DNA of 64,000 nt from Candidatus Zhuqueibacterota bacterium (GCA_014728115.1 WJME01000301.1:1-64000), one strand, 5' to 3'; shown: positions 44,901-54,235, counted from the stretch's first letter. The notes: generated by a model not told the origin, from the sequence alone. A program made the numbers and translations.

Positions 44901-45341
44901 ACTGGACACTTCACCCTTTAGACATGCTGTCAGTGCAATCAAGCCCGTACTGTGTTTTGCCAGTAATTCTTTATCTATACGCGGTTTATAATAAAATCCT
45001 TCGAGATAACCGGCAGATACCAGTTTCATCAGATTTCGATAGCCCTGTGAATCTTTGCACAACAAGACAAGATGATAGTTGGTCATTGACGTTCCGGGGT
45101 CAGCGATCTTGTCTGTGCGTTTTCCCGGGGCAATATAGACCTCTGCGCCGATGATCGGCTTTATGCCAGCCTTTTTAGCCTTGGTAAAAAACTCTATGGC
45201 CCCGAACATATTGCCGTGATCTGTCAATGCCAGGGCAGACATGTTATTGGTTCTGGCCATCTTGACCAAATCTTCGATGCGGCATGCGCCATCGAGTAAA
45301 CTAAAATGTGAATGGTTATGGAGATGTACAAAATCCGACAC
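41916..45341 (-). CDS. dnaE: DNA polymerase III alpha subunit
   Basis: Protein of 1141 aa starting with GTG at 45341, the main replicative polymerase. The PHP domain opens with HNHSHFSLLDGACR and continues LTDHGNMFGAIEFF. The catalytic Asp triad region is MPDIDIDF near residues 398-405, and GRGSAAGSLVAFVLGIT and FAGYGFNKSHAACYSLVAY are typical palm and fingers signatures. A helix-hairpin-helix region and an OB-fold (VRLCGILTNVKIHYDRKGRA) lie toward the C-terminus. Length and organisation are those of DnaE1-type enzymes. A hairpin precedes the gene at 45381-45455. Confidence 0.96.
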   Translation of the reverse strand: MSDFVHLHNHSHFSLLDGACRIEDLVKMARTNNMSALALTDHGNMFGAIEFFTKAKKAGIKPIIGAEVYIAPGKRTDKIADPGTSMTNYHLVLLCKDSQGYRNLMKLVSAGYLEGFYYKPRIDKELLAKHSTGLIALTACLKGEVSSRLLRQEYKDGRQAALEYKEIFGPDFYLEIQNHGIDDEDRARPQILELGKELDIKVVATNDIHYLKREHNEAHDVLLCLQTGKDYHDPNRMRYTTHELYFKTYKEMHELFADTPEVLSNTLEVAEKCNLEIDFDTYHLPHFEIPEEDESKDLNEYLTKLCWKGLRDRYPQVTAELKSRLEKELAIIIEMGYSGYFLITQDFINWAKDHNIPVGPGRGSAAGSLVAFVLGITNLDPMAYTLIFERFLNPERVSMPDIDIDFCYERREEVIDYVKEKYGKDNVCQIITFGTMAARAVIRDVGRVLNMSYGDVDKIAKLVPQQLNIKLKDAIDTVPELKELEAKSDTHRKLIQYSLVLEGLARHASTHAAGVVITPEELTHYVPLYRTKDGDITTQYDMKYLESTGLLKMDFLGLRTLTVIQKAVDAIADKGIELDIENIPLDDSKVYQLFARGETIGLFQFESSGMREYLKKLQPESLEDLIAMNALYRPGPMDMIDDFIDYKKGRKEIKYLHPKLEPILKETYGIAIYQEQVMKIASDLGGFTLGGADLLRRAMGKKKVDLMAELRIKFLEGAAERQVANETAKEIFDMMAKFAGYGFNKSHAACYSLVAYQTGFLKAHYPAEFMAATISSEMNSTDRVIILLEECRRMGLTVLPPDVNSSYADFVVTEKGIQFGMAAIKNVGRNAILAIVDARDKEGPFASIYDLCERIDLHAVNRKVLESLILAGAMDSLPGNRPQLLEAVETAIGYGQNSQMQKANGQTSMFDLDDQVALAPPPLPDAQEWDQSRKLNEEKKVLGFYLSGHPLDRYRDEVKSFATMTLHAAKEVKDETLVRLCGILTNVKIHYDRKGRAMSFLTLEDFTGTMEALAFADPYDKYRTLLQTDAIVMIMGKMNVPVGGEPKLIVDEVIDLDDARKRFTRSICVSLDVQKTDNEVMQGVKALLKEHTGNVPVYIKLVAPDRTDYTLKSKTLRVDPSLDLVEKLRDRIGTENVWVGA

Positions 45342-45380
45342 GATCGACCCTCAAAAGAGTAAAAGGATAAAGGATGGCAT

Positions 45381-45455
45381 AAAAGAGGAAAATTCGTTGG
45401 GAGAAATTGTCAATGGTCCTACGCCCCTGAGCACCACTTTCAATTCTCCCAACGA
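45381..45455 (-). terminator. Long-loop hairpin between the cpoB-like gene and dnaE
   Basis: Arms 45392-45408 and 45440-45455 form a 16-bp stem with a single bulged base and a loop of 31 nt. On the minus strand it is followed by TTTTCCTCTTTT. It could terminate the cpoB-like transcript or act as an attenuator about 40 nt ahead of the dnaE start codon. The long loop is unusual for a simple terminator. Confidence 0.55.
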
Positions 45456-45525
45456 AACTAAACTTTGGACTGCAAACGCACCAACATGTTTGTAAAGACT
45501 ATTTATTCCACAAAATATTGAACCA

Positions 45526-46458
45526 TCAGGAATTTCTATAGAGTCTCCGGGCAACACTTGTATACTCGCTACCCTGATATGTATTGAGAAACGTTTCAAA
45601 TTGTTCTCTGGCTTCCATAGGTTGTCCCATCTTGAAATAACTCATACCGATCATGAGCTGTGCATCATCATGCTTGTCGGTTTGAGAAAAGGCAAAGACC
45701 TTCTGGAACTCCAGTATCGCTTTTTGATACTGTCGTAACCCAAAATAACATTCTCCAATCCAGTATTGACAATTGTCTGCCATGGAATGATTGGGATAGC
45801 GGTTCAAAAGATCTTGAAAAGAGGCAATCGCCTGTGCATACTGGAAACTTTCATACTGAGCCCTGGCATTATGATAGGCACCCATAAAGCCACCTTCTGC
45901 ATTTGTTGACAGAGTCTGACTATACCCGGCAGAAGACGTATTGGCCCGCGAGACCGGAGAGGTATTGACCAATTGTGTTTCCAGCTGACGAATTCTGGCA
46001 TCTCTGCGATCAATAATACGACGAAGACTGTCTGCCTGAGTAGACCTTTCTGCCAATATGTTCTCGAGGCGTGTGACCTCATTTTCGATTTGGCGAAACA
46101 TATCTTCAGAAATGCCCATATTCGCAGCCGTTTCTGTTGGCGTTGTCTCTATGGTCTGCGCAGGCTCAAAAGTCGTGGTCGTTGTAGTGGTGGATTCTTC
46201 TTCCGGTACCAACAGGCTCAGAACATCATCATCACCGGTATCCTCGGTGATTGTCGTTTCCACCGTATCCTGTTGATCCAGATCATCGGCAAGGTCGAGC
46301 ATCTCTAACAATTCTTGACGAAATTGTTCGTCATCCGCTGAGAGATCATCGCTGCCGTTCGTTGTGGCGGCTCTTTGAGAACAGACCAAAAAGAGTCCCA
46401 CGAGGATGATGGTCAGTGCGATTGCGACTGACCAAATAGAGCGTTTTTTAGAGTTCAT
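45526..46458 (-). CDS. CpoB/YbgF-like cell-division coordinator
   Basis: Protein of 310 aa from the ATG at 46458, preceded by GAGGGG. A single N-terminal hydrophobic helix (IWSVAIALTIILVGLFLVCS) may be a membrane anchor or an atypical lipoprotein signal. An acidic, threonine-rich region with a run of seven Thr follows. Next is a coiled coil (IENEVTRLENILAERSTQAD, RDARIRQLETQL) and three C-terminal TPR units (HNARAQYESFQYAQAIASFQ, YWIGECYFGLRQYQKAILEF), the order seen in YbgF/CpoB. In E. coli that protein links peptidoglycan synthesis to the Tol-Pal system. No tol or pal genes are next to it here, so the assignment rests on domain order only. Confidence 0.75.
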   Translation of the reverse strand: MNSKKRSIWSVAIALTIILVGLFLVCSQRAATTNGSDDLSADDEQFRQELLEMLDLADDLDQQDTVETTITEDTGDDDVLSLLVPEEESTTTTTTTFEPAQTIETTPTETAANMGISEDMFRQIENEVTRLENILAERSTQADSLRRIIDRRDARIRQLETQLVNTSPVSRANTSSAGYSQTLSTNAEGGFMGAYHNARAQYESFQYAQAIASFQDLLNRYPNHSMADNCQYWIGECYFGLRQYQKAILEFQKVFAFSQTDKHDDAQLMIGMSYFKMGQPMEAREQFETFLNTYQGSEYTSVARRLYRNS

Positions 46459-46502
46459 AATCCCCTCGACCTTTTCTGGGTACAAGTTTAGGGTTACTAA
46501 TA

Positions 46503-46530
46503 AATATAACGTTTATTATTTCAGATGCAA
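46503..46530 (-). promoter_or_regulatory. Promoter of the cpoB-like gene
   Basis: On the minus strand TTGCAT (46530-46525), 16 bp, TATATT (46508-46503), leaving a ~37-nt leader before the GAGGGG ribosome-binding site. Confidence 0.5.
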
Positions 46531-46628
46531 GTGCTAGTCGTGAATTTTTTGCATATTGTAGCAATAAAGTAAAAACAATACAACATATAGATTACAAGCG
46601 TCTGTAAACGGCGCAACATTATCGAGTC

Positions 46629-48338
46629 CTAATCCATACCTTGCTGCAACATTTCCTTTGCGCTCTTTAAATGCGTTTCCGTAACGTGTTCCCCGCCGAA
46701 CAAACGAGCGATCTGCTCAACACGTTCTTCATCACTCAGGGCACGAATATTTGTAAATGTATGTTCATCTTTAATATTTTTTTCGACCAGATAATGAACA
46801 TCAGCCTGACTGGCAATCTGCGGCAAATGGGTTATGGAAATGACCTGGTGACTTGCAGCGAGACGCTTGAGATTCTTTCCCACAACCTCGGCTATGCGTC
46901 CGGACACCCCACTGTCGATTTCATCAAAGATCAAAACCGGTACTCGATCCACCTGAGCAAGAAGCGATTTCATTGCCAGCATGACTCGAGATATTTCACC
47001 GCCAGAAGCGGTCTTGACGAGAGGTTTAGGACTGGAACCGGGATTGGCGGAAAAAAGAAATTCTATATGATCGATCCCCTTTGAATGAACCGCAATTTTG
47101 CGATCTTTAATGACAATTGTGTAACCACCGGTTGCATCTTTGTATTCATTTGAGACAGTGAATATCGATTTGGGCATTCCTAAAAGTTGCAATTGTTGTG
47201 AAATTTTAGCAGCCAATTCCTCACCGACTTTTTGCCGCTCGCCCGACAATTCTAAACACAATGATGTCAAATACTTAAGCGAGCTCTCAACCTGACCCTG
47301 GAGGGTCTTGATTTCCTGATCCAGATTTTCACTGAACCGAAGACGCTCTTGCAGTCGTTGCTTGTGTTCCAGTATTGCATCAATCGTGCCACCATACTTC
47401 TTTTTTAGTCCGGTGAGAGCGGCAAGTCGATTTCTGATCTGTTCCAGGCGTTCAGCATCAAACGTAATATTGCTGGTATATCCTTGCATGGATTTGGCGA
47501 CATCATTGACGATAAGTAAAGCATTTTCGCATTCTTTAAGAGAATCTTGAAAGGTGGAATCAATTTCAGCCAAATCGCGAATGCGTTTACAAGCGATGCT
47601 CAATTTTTCAGAAACCGCCCCCTCTTGCTCATAAAGGTCATCAAACAAGGCCGAGGTTTGCTCATAAAGCAATTCTGCGTTTCCCAATATCCGCTCTTCA
47701 TTGAGCAACTCTTCCTCTTCGTTGGGTTGCGGATCTACTGCCATGATTTCTTGATATTGAAAGCGCAGCACTTCTCTCGAACGCCGGATCTCCTCTTGCT
47801 GGTTCAAGAGTTCATTCAATTGATTTTGCAAATCAGTCCAGTTTTCAAAAGCTTGCGAAACGAGCCCGACCTTGTCGTTTAAATGGCCATAGTCATCCAG
47901 ATAATCCATATGTTTTAACACACGCAGCAGCAGCTGATGCTCATGCTGGCCATGCATATCAACGAGCACGTCTCCCAGCTCTGAAAGAGCAGTCACTGTG
48001 ACCGGAATATCATTGATAAAACAGCGAGAACGTCCATTGCTGCTGATCTCCCTGCGAAGTATGACCTCTCCGTCAAACCAGTCCAAATCATTATTTTCAA
48101 AAAACTCGCTCAGTTCAGGAGTGGAATCGAGTTGAAATTCTCCTTCCACAATTCCTTTTTCAGTTCCCTGTCGAATGACCTCACGGTGCAATTTATCTCC
48201 CAGCAAGGCTCCCAGAGCCCCAATTAATATCGATTTTCCAGCGCCTGTTTCTCCGGTAATAATATTAAAGCCCTTGTTAAAGCTGACATTTAACTCATCG
48301 ATCAAAGCAAAATTTTTAACATATAGCGTTTTTATCAT
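46629..48338 (-). CDS. recN: DNA repair protein RecN
   Basis: Protein of 569 aa, an SMC-like ATPase acting early in double-strand-break repair. Walker A is GETGAGKS (residues 29-36), followed by LIGALGALLGDKLHREV and MHGQHEHQLLLR, which is specific to RecN. A central coiled coil is shorter than that of SbcC. The C-terminal half has signature TASGGEISRVMLAMKSLLAQ, Walker B VLIFDEIDSGVSG and SITHLPQIASQAD. No LexA box was evident upstream, where the beta-propeller gene ends 42 bp before the start codon. Confidence 0.95.
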   Translation of the reverse strand: MIKTLYVKNFALIDELNVSFNKGFNIITGETGAGKSILIGALGALLGDKLHREVIRQGTEKGIVEGEFQLDSTPELSEFFENNDLDWFDGEVILRREISSNGRSRCFINDIPVTVTALSELGDVLVDMHGQHEHQLLLRVLKHMDYLDDYGHLNDKVGLVSQAFENWTDLQNQLNELLNQQEEIRRSREVLRFQYQEIMAVDPQPNEEEELLNEERILGNAELLYEQTSALFDDLYEQEGAVSEKLSIACKRIRDLAEIDSTFQDSLKECENALLIVNDVAKSMQGYTSNITFDAERLEQIRNRLAALTGLKKKYGGTIDAILEHKQRLQERLRFSENLDQEIKTLQGQVESSLKYLTSLCLELSGERQKVGEELAAKISQQLQLLGMPKSIFTVSNEYKDATGGYTIVIKDRKIAVHSKGIDHIEFLFSANPGSSPKPLVKTASGGEISRVMLAMKSLLAQVDRVPVLIFDEIDSGVSGRIAEVVGKNLKRLAASHQVISITHLPQIASQADVHYLVEKNIKDEHTFTNIRALSDEERVEQIARLFGGEHVTETHLKSAKEMLQQGMD

Positions 48339-48380
48339 GAATCTGACGCCTTTTTAAAAATTGCTATTTGATGGAACTGC

Positions 48381-50537
48381 TCAGGGTTTTATTACAGCCA
48401 CCTTGCCCACGGCAGACAGCCCCTCTTCTGTGGTGACCAAGTAAAGATAAATCCCACTGGCAACCTTTTCTCCTCGGTCGTTTGTTCCATCCCATTCTGC
48501 ACGGGACCCCAAGATCTGGGTCGAGGGGATATTCCTGACGAGTGAACCGTCGGACGTATAAAACCGCACCGCGGCCTTGTCTGCCAATTTATCAATAATG
48601 AAACGCTGATGAACTCCCAGAACAAATGGATTGGGGAACCCACTCACTTTTTCCAGGTTAATTGCTGGTTGTGTATATGCTGTATGATATTGTGAGAGGC
48701 CCATAGTTGTACCGATATAGGCAAAACCGGTTTTACCATCGAGCACCACACATGTAACATTATCGGAGACCAGGGGGGAATTATCTGTTGAAAAATCTTG
48801 CCAATTGACATAATCAGAGGCGAGTCTGGACAACCCGCCATTGGTGGCAAACCATTTGTTGTTACGAATATCCACATAGATAGAATTGATATCTTCATTG
48901 ATGACTTTGTATTCTGCGCGCACATCTCCGCCTTCCCAATAGTTGACCCCTTCGGGAGTGCCGATCCAGATATATCCAAATGCATCCGAAGCAACGCTAT
49001 TGATGTGCATGCTGACCAACCCGTCTCCTGTGGTCAGGCCCTGAGACAGGTCATCATCGCTATGATCGAACAGGGTGTCATTATAATCGATCACGCCTAC
49101 ACCACGATCTTCTGTAGCGACCCACATTCGGCCGGCATCATCGCGCGAGATGCTGGTGACATGTACAGAAGGGATACCGTCAGAAGTTGAAAAATAGGTC
49201 CACTCATCTTCTGGCGTGACCACGGCAATGACCCGGCGGTCAGCAGCCTGTCGATTGAGAATCCAGACGTTTCCTTCAGCATCCACAGTGACATCCACGG
49301 TAACCACAAACTGGTCATCCTGGACAATCCCTGCCAGATGTCCATCTGATCGATCCAGCTGTTCGAGTGAAAATCCATCCTCTGTCTCGGTGATACGCGT
49401 GATTCCTTTTCCCCAGCTCGCTGCCCATATCCGACCGATACTATCCACCGCAACGGCTCTATAGTCGTCTGACGGGACGTCACCATTGATATATGAAAAA
49501 TTGGTCCAGGTTTCGCCATCATATCGCGCGACACCGCCGTTCGGACGCGAAAAGGTCGCCCATAAATTCCCCTTCGGGTCGATAACCAGACTGCTGAATT
49601 TGTTACTCAAAGGCGCATTGGGTTCAAAAGATTGCCAGCTCTGATTTGTATAATGGGCCAGCCCACGCATATCGAGGCCGATATACAGTCCGCTATCCGG
49701 AACATGCACGAGACCCGTAACAAGTGAATTTTGAGGGGGATTTAACTGCCACTGATCGTTTTCATCCAGATGATACACGCCATTATGGGTAGCAACGAAC
49801 AGGGTATCATTGGTCACAGCATAATCGAATACTTTAAACCCTGACAATCCATGCGCTGACCAAAAACCGGTATATGATGCGACACCATTTTCTGTGCCGG
49901 CATAGAGAGTATCCCCAAAGCGAACAACAAAATTGACCTTGCGGTGAGGTAATCCATCCAAAGTATTATACGTATACCATGCATCCGGAGCCATTAGATT
50001 CGGGAAATCGAGTTTAGCCCGTTTGATCCCGGAATCCAGTGACACCCAGATATCATTTCCATCGATCAGGACATGTCCTGCGGAGCCAATTTTCCAGGTT
50101 TCTTTAACTTCATCCCGGTTTAAATCATAGAGGCTCACACCGATATCGAGGCATACAAAAACAGAATCACCATATGACGTGAAATTCTCTATTTCAAATC
50201 CTCGATAATCGTTAAGAACAGAAACATTTTTTGTCAGGGGATCGTAAATATTGATCCAGCCATCTTGTGCCGCAGCCCAAACGCGATTTTGGTTATCTAT
50301 CTCGAGGGCAACGAGATCATTGGAGGTCAAGCCATCACTGTTGGTAATGGTTTGGAAGGTCTTTGACATGAGATCAAAAGCCAGCAAGCCACCATTGGTC
50401 GCAGACCACACAGTATTCTGCGAAACGGCCATTTGGCGAATATCGCTGGTATTGGTATAGGTTTGCCAATCTCCGACTTTGGCCAGGAGAGCCTGAGTAG
50501 CCAAAAGAATCACAAACAGTATGTAAATATTTTTCAT
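48381..50537 (-). CDS. Secreted two-component-regulator-type beta-propeller protein with FlgD-like C-terminal domain
   Basis: Protein of 718 aa with signal peptide (IYILFVILLATQALLA). The body consists of propeller blades with repeated DxxGxxWxA elements (DNQNRVWAAAQDGWINIYDP, DPKGNLWATFSRPNGGVARY, DAFGYIWIGTPEGVNYWEGG). This is the layout of the periplasmic sensor part of hybrid two-component systems and of PorZ of the type IX secretion system. The last ~85 residues (GFPNPFVLGVHQRFIIDKLA, GTNDRGEKVASGIYLYLV) are a FlgD-like immunoglobulin domain used as a C-terminal anchor or secretion signal in FCB-group bacteria. There is no kinase domain. The role is probably surface sensing or assembly. 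GGGAAG precedes the ATG. Confidence 0.8.
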   Translation of the reverse strand: MKNIYILFVILLATQALLAKVGDWQTYTNTSDIRQMAVSQNTVWSATNGGLLAFDLMSKTFQTITNSDGLTSNDLVALEIDNQNRVWAAAQDGWINIYDPLTKNVSVLNDYRGFEIENFTSYGDSVFVCLDIGVSLYDLNRDEVKETWKIGSAGHVLIDGNDIWVSLDSGIKRAKLDFPNLMAPDAWYTYNTLDGLPHRKVNFVVRFGDTLYAGTENGVASYTGFWSAHGLSGFKVFDYAVTNDTLFVATHNGVYHLDENDQWQLNPPQNSLVTGLVHVPDSGLYIGLDMRGLAHYTNQSWQSFEPNAPLSNKFSSLVIDPKGNLWATFSRPNGGVARYDGETWTNFSYINGDVPSDDYRAVAVDSIGRIWAASWGKGITRITETEDGFSLEQLDRSDGHLAGIVQDDQFVVTVDVTVDAEGNVWILNRQAADRRVIAVVTPEDEWTYFSTSDGIPSVHVTSISRDDAGRMWVATEDRGVGVIDYNDTLFDHSDDDLSQGLTTGDGLVSMHINSVASDAFGYIWIGTPEGVNYWEGGDVRAEYKVINEDINSIYVDIRNNKWFATNGGLSRLASDYVNWQDFSTDNSPLVSDNVTCVVLDGKTGFAYIGTTMGLSQYHTAYTQPAINLEKVSGFPNPFVLGVHQRFIIDKLADKAAVRFYTSDGSLVRNIPSTQILGSRAEWDGTNDRGEKVASGIYLYLVTTEEGLSAVGKVAVIKP

Positions 50538-50611
50538 GAGCTTCCCGATTTTTTCTATTCAACGGCGGGGGTACTCGAATGGTTCCAGTGCTGCGAACAC
50601 GGGATACACTC

Positions 50612-51079
50612 TCATGACATTGAGGCAAAAAGATCAGCCATTTCAATCGCACTCATGGCAGCATCCCAGCCTTTATTTCCAGCCTTGGTTCCGGCGCGTT
50701 CCAGCGCCTGCTCCAGAGTATCAGGAGTAATGACTCCGTATGCAACGGGCAACTGATATTGCAGACTCACCTGTGCGATCCCTTTTGTGACTTCGGCTGA
50801 AATATATTCAAAATGGGGGGTGGATCCGCGTATTACCGCTCCCAGACAGAGAATTGCATCATATTGTTTGCTGGCAGCAGCTTTTTGAGTCGCCACAGGA
50901 ATTTCAAAAGAGCCCGGCACCCAGATAATGTCCACATCATCCAGCTTGGCCCCATGGCGGGCAAGGCAATCCAGTGCACCTTCCAATAATTTGCGGCTGA
51001 TCAATTCATTAAACCGGCTCACAACAATACCGAACCGTTTGCCGGATGCGGATAATTGTCCTTCATATAGTTTAGGCAT
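50612..51079 (-). CDS. ribH: 6,7-dimethyl-8-ribityllumazine synthase
   Basis: Protein of 155 aa, the penultimate step of riboflavin synthesis: joining the ribityl-pyrimidinedione and the butanone phosphate. Family motifs include [20 protein letters not shown], the [10 protein letters not shown]-type substrate loop ([16 protein letters not shown]), [16 protein letters not shown] with its catalytic His region, and [20 protein letters not shown]. It closes the rib operon, 10 nt after ribBA. The enzyme is expected to form an icosahedral or pentameric assembly. Confidence 0.96.
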   Translation of the reverse strand: MPKLYEGQLSASGKRFGIVVSRFNELISRKLLEGALDCLARHGAKLDDVDIIWVPGSFEIPVATQKAAASKQYDAILCLGAVIRGSTPHFEYISAEVTKGIAQVSLQYQLPVAYGVITPDTLEQALERAGTKAGNKGWDAAMSAIEMADLFASMS

Positions 51080-51089
51080 ACAAGATCCT

Positions 51090-52328
51090 CTATTTTTCTG
51101 TTTCCACGGGTTCCTGGTTCAACAAGATAAGGTGACCCAACTTGTCTCTTTTGGTTTTCAGATAATGCAAGTTACAAGAATTGGGGACCACTTCAATAGG
51201 AACTCGATTGACTACCGACAACCCATACCCTTCGAGTCCGACCACTTTTTTGGGATTATTGGTCATCAAATCGATTTTTCTTACCCCCAGATCATAGAGA
51301 ATCTGGGCACCAATTCCATAATCGCGCAGATCGGGCTTGAAACCCAAGGCGAGATTGGCCTCCACGGTATCTCTGCCATTGTCCTGCAGATGATAAGCTT
51401 GAATTTTTGCAGGTAAGCCGATTCCCCGACCTTCCTGACGCATGTACAATAAAACGCCTTGTCCGCGTTTATCGATCATTTCCAGCGCTTTGTGCAACTG
51501 GTCACCACAATCACACCGCATAGAGCCAAAGACATCTCCGGTAAGACATTCTGAATGAACCCTAACCATAACAGGCTCATCTTTTGAGATTTTACCTCTG
51601 ACCAGGGCGATATGATGAGCATCATCCACCCGATTATCATAGACATACAAGTCGAAATCACCCCAGCGTGTAGGAAGTTTTGCAATGGCGACACGCGAGA
51701 CCAATAGTTCAGCGCGTCTGCGGTATTCAATAATATCCTTGACAGTCACGATTTTCAGGTCAAATTCTTCAGCCAATTTCTTTAAGGCTGGCATACGAGC
51801 CATGGTTCCATCTTTATCCATCACTTCACATAATACACCTGCAGGCCGGGCACCGGCCAGGCGTGCCAGATCCACAACAGACTCGGTATGGCCGGCACGT
51901 CTTAGAACACCACCCCGGGCTGCGGCAATAGGAAAAATGTGGCCAGGTTTGGCAAAATCGTTGGGATCGGCGTTTTCATCGACCAGGGCCCGAACGGTAG
52001 CTGCCCGATCTGCAGCAGAGATTCCCGTACTGGTTCCGATCTTGTAATCCACTGAAACCGTAAATGCCGTACCCATCAGCGATGAATTTTGATTGGTCAT
52101 GGGGCCGATATCCAATTCTTTGAGGCGTTCAGAAGTCATGGCCACACAAACCAGGCCGCGGCCGTGGATCGCCATAAAGTTGATATGTTCAGCTCTTGTC
52201 TTTTCCGCGAGCATGATAATGTCGCCTTCATTCTCCCGATCCTTATCATCTACCACGATGATCATTTTACCGTTTTTCAGATCCTCAATCGCCTCTGCGA
52301 CGGTGTTGAAAAAATCCAAAGTTTCCAC
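51090..52328 (-). CDS. ribBA: Bifunctional DHBP synthase / GTP cyclohydrolase II
   Basis: Protein of 412 aa starting with GTG. The N-terminal half makes 3,4-dihydroxy-2-butanone 4-phosphate ([17 protein letters not shown] acidic loop, [16 protein letters not shown]). The C-terminal half opens GTP; its zinc ligands lie in [20 protein letters not shown] (Cys, x10, Cys, x1, Cys), followed by [10 protein letters not shown]. Both active sites appear complete, so this one protein feeds both branches of riboflavin synthesis. It starts 15 nt after the riboflavin synthase gene. Confidence 0.96.
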   Translation of the reverse strand: METLDFFNTVAEAIEDLKNGKMIIVVDDKDRENEGDIIMLAEKTRAEHINFMAIHGRGLVCVAMTSERLKELDIGPMTNQNSSLMGTAFTVSVDYKIGTSTGISAADRAATVRALVDENADPNDFAKPGHIFPIAAARGGVLRRAGHTESVVDLARLAGARPAGVLCEVMDKDGTMARMPALKKLAEEFDLKIVTVKDIIEYRRRAELLVSRVAIAKLPTRWGDFDLYVYDNRVDDAHHIALVRGKISKDEPVMVRVHSECLTGDVFGSMRCDCGDQLHKALEMIDKRGQGVLLYMRQEGRGIGLPAKIQAYHLQDNGRDTVEANLALGFKPDLRDYGIGAQILYDLGVRKIDLMTNNPKKVVGLEGYGLSVVNRVPIEVVPNSCNLHYLKTKRDKLGHLILLNQEPVETEK

Positions 52329-52343
52329 GATTCTATCCTCTTA

Positions 52344-52982
52344 TCAATATCCCCAATCATTCAAACGATCGATGGATAATGATGATTTATTTTGATTTCC
52401 CTGTGTAAAATTATAGACATATTTGCCCAAAATATCTATTTCGACATTCACGATGTCATTTTCTTTTCGTTCACCCAAAGTGGTCCAGTTGGCGGTGTGT
52501 GGAATCAGAGCCATAGCAATGGTTTTCCCAGAGAGGTGCGCAATAGTTAAACTCACCCCATCGATGGCAATAGACCCTTTTTCAACACACATTTTTGCCC
52601 ACTCTTCTTCCAACATAATAGTAAACCAATAACCAGGGTCTTTGGTTTCAATTTTGCTAATTTTCGCCATACAGTCCACATGCCCCTGAACAAAATGGCC
52701 ACCTAAACGACTGGAAGGGGTCAGGGCACGTTCCAGATTGACCCGATCCTTTGGTTGGAATGTTGAAAGGGTTGTTCGCTGCAGGGTTTCACTTACAGCT
52801 TGTACGGTAAAGCTGGTTTCTTGTTTGGCAATAACCGTAAGGCATGCACCGTTGACAGACACACTATCTCCGATAGCTAGCTCCGAGGAGACGATAGCCC
52901 CGAGGATACGTATATTCGCGCCCTCACCATTGGGATGTACCGATTCAATGGTACCGATTTCTTCTACAAGTCCGGTAAACAC
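52344..52982 (-). CDS. ribE: Riboflavin synthase alpha subunit
   Basis: Protein of 212 aa starting with GTG one base after the ribD stop codon. It has the expected duplicated lumazine-binding beta-barrels: MFTGLVEEIGTIESV with SVNGACLTVI in the first, and HFVQGHVDCMAKISKI with SIAIDGVSLTIA in the second. It dismutates two lumazine molecules to riboflavin. The Cys in GACLTV and the N-terminal Phe-Thr-Gly are conserved. It is called ribE or ribC depending on species naming. Confidence 0.95.
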   Translation of the reverse strand: MFTGLVEEIGTIESVHPNGEGANIRILGAIVSSELAIGDSVSVNGACLTVIAKQETSFTVQAVSETLQRTTLSTFQPKDRVNLERALTPSSRLGGHFVQGHVDCMAKISKIETKDPGYWFTIMLEEEWAKMCVEKGSIAIDGVSLTIAHLSGKTIAMALIPHTANWTTLGERKENDIVNVEIDILGKYVYNFTQGNQNKSSLSIDRLNDWGY

Positions 52983-52983
52983 G

Positions 52984-54102
52984 TTATTTCTTGATATCTG
53001 CTATAATCATGAAATCTTCTTCTAATCGCTTGAACTGAACGTTTTCAAGCAATAAAGCTGAGTTAATATTTCGTATCCCAAGATCCCCGATCGCATCAAT
53101 ACCGCTGCCGAGCAATTTGGGAGCGATAAACACGAAAATCTTGTCTACATACCCACCTTTTAAGCACGCGGTCTGGACAGTACTGCCACCTTCAATGAAC
53201 ACAGAGGTCATCCCCAGATCCGCGACATACGTCCATAATTCCTTTAAATCGATCCATCCCCGTTCGTCAGCTCCAAGCACAGTAACCGAAGCACCTTTTT
53301 CTTCGATTCTGGAAATTTTTTCTTTGGAAGCTTCTTCTGTAGTAAGAATAGTGGTATCTACGGACAACTCTTTGGACAACACCTTGGCATCCAGCGGAAT
53401 TTTTAGCAAGCTGTCAAGAATGAATCTTTTCGGTGAAACTCCCTTGGCATAGCGAACAGTGAGTTGAGGATCATCGTTGAGGATCGTACCGATACCGACA
53501 AGAATGGCATCATGCTGAGCCCGTAAACGATGCGCCATGGTTCTCGATTGTTCGGCTGTGATCCACCTGGAATGACCTGTACTGGTGGCGATACGGCCAT
53601 CCAGTGTCTGGGCAATTTTCAACGTAACCAAAGGCTTGCCAGTGGTGATAAATTTAATAAATCCGGCATTCAACTCTGTACATTTTTCATAAAGGACTTT
53701 TTCAACGACCTTGATTCCTTTTGAACGCAGATAGGTCACTCCCTGACCATTGACAAGTGGATTTGGATCTCTCATGCCGATCACGACCCGCGCGATACCC
53801 GCTTGAAAAATGGCCTCTGTACAGGGCGGGGTCTTGCCATGATGCACACACGGTTCGAGATTGAGATACATCGTCCCCCCTGCCGCAGCATCTCCTGCTG
53901 TATTCAGCGCATTGATTTCCGCATGAGGACCACCGAATTGCTGATGATACCCTTCGCCAATAATTTTTCCTTCTTTAACAACGACCGCACCAACCATGGG
54001 ATTTGGGCTGACTTTGCCCCGACCGCGCGCTGCAAGACTAAGGGTCCGCTTTATAAACTGCTCGTCGCGCTTTTGTTGTTGTGAACTGGAAAGTTCCGGC
54101 AA
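52984..54102 (-). CDS. ribD: Bifunctional pyrimidine deaminase/reductase RibD
   Basis: Protein of 372 aa starting with TTG at 54102, supported by AAGGATGGTGA upstream; no in-frame ATG exists before the preceding stop codon. The N-terminal cytidine-deaminase-like domain has the zinc site HAEINAL and NLEPCVHHGKTPPCTEAI. The C-terminal reductase domain has TLKIAQTLDGRIATSTGHSR and SVFIEGGSTVQTACLKGG. It carries out steps two and three of riboflavin synthesis after GTP opening and is the first gene of ribD-ribE-ribBA-ribH. Confidence 0.95.
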   Translation of the reverse strand: MPELSSSQQQKRDEQFIKRTLSLAARGRGKVSPNPMVGAVVVKEGKIIGEGYHQQFGGPHAEINALNTAGDAAAGGTMYLNLEPCVHHGKTPPCTEAIFQAGIARVVIGMRDPNPLVNGQGVTYLRSKGIKVVEKVLYEKCTELNAGFIKFITTGKPLVTLKIAQTLDGRIATSTGHSRWITAEQSRTMAHRLRAQHDAILVGIGTILNDDPQLTVRYAKGVSPKRFILDSLLKIPLDAKVLSKELSVDTTILTTEEASKEKISRIEEKGASVTVLGADERGWIDLKELWTYVADLGMTSVFIEGGSTVQTACLKGGYVDKIFVFIAPKLLGSGIDAIGDLGIRNINSALLLENVQFKRLEEDFMIIADIKK

Positions 54103-54200
54103 ATCTTCACCATCCTTGTCAAGCTTGGGTATGCAGAGAATCTAATGTTTATTAACATATCGCGATGATGCTGTTATTCACTTTTTCATGTTCATGACAC

Positions 54201-54235
54201 AAACAAAACAGCCCTAAAAGGAATCTTTCAGGGCT
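54201..54235 (-). terminator. Hairpin in the ribD leader, possible attenuator
   Basis: Arms 54210-54220 and 54225-54235 form a 10-bp stem with one mismatch and a GAAT/ATTC loop, followed on the minus strand by GTTTTGTTTG. It lies inside the predicted ribD leader, about 100 nt before the start codon. Confidence 0.5.

Noticed and set aside
45351-45599. 82-codon minus-strand frame between the cpoB-like gene and dnaE
   Set aside because: Its first part overlaps cpoB in another frame and its second part is the hairpin region; no ribosome-binding site and no protein-like composition.
46058-46276. Plus-strand frame with a long valine run
   Set aside because: It is the antisense image of the threonine-rich, low-complexity region of the cpoB-like protein.
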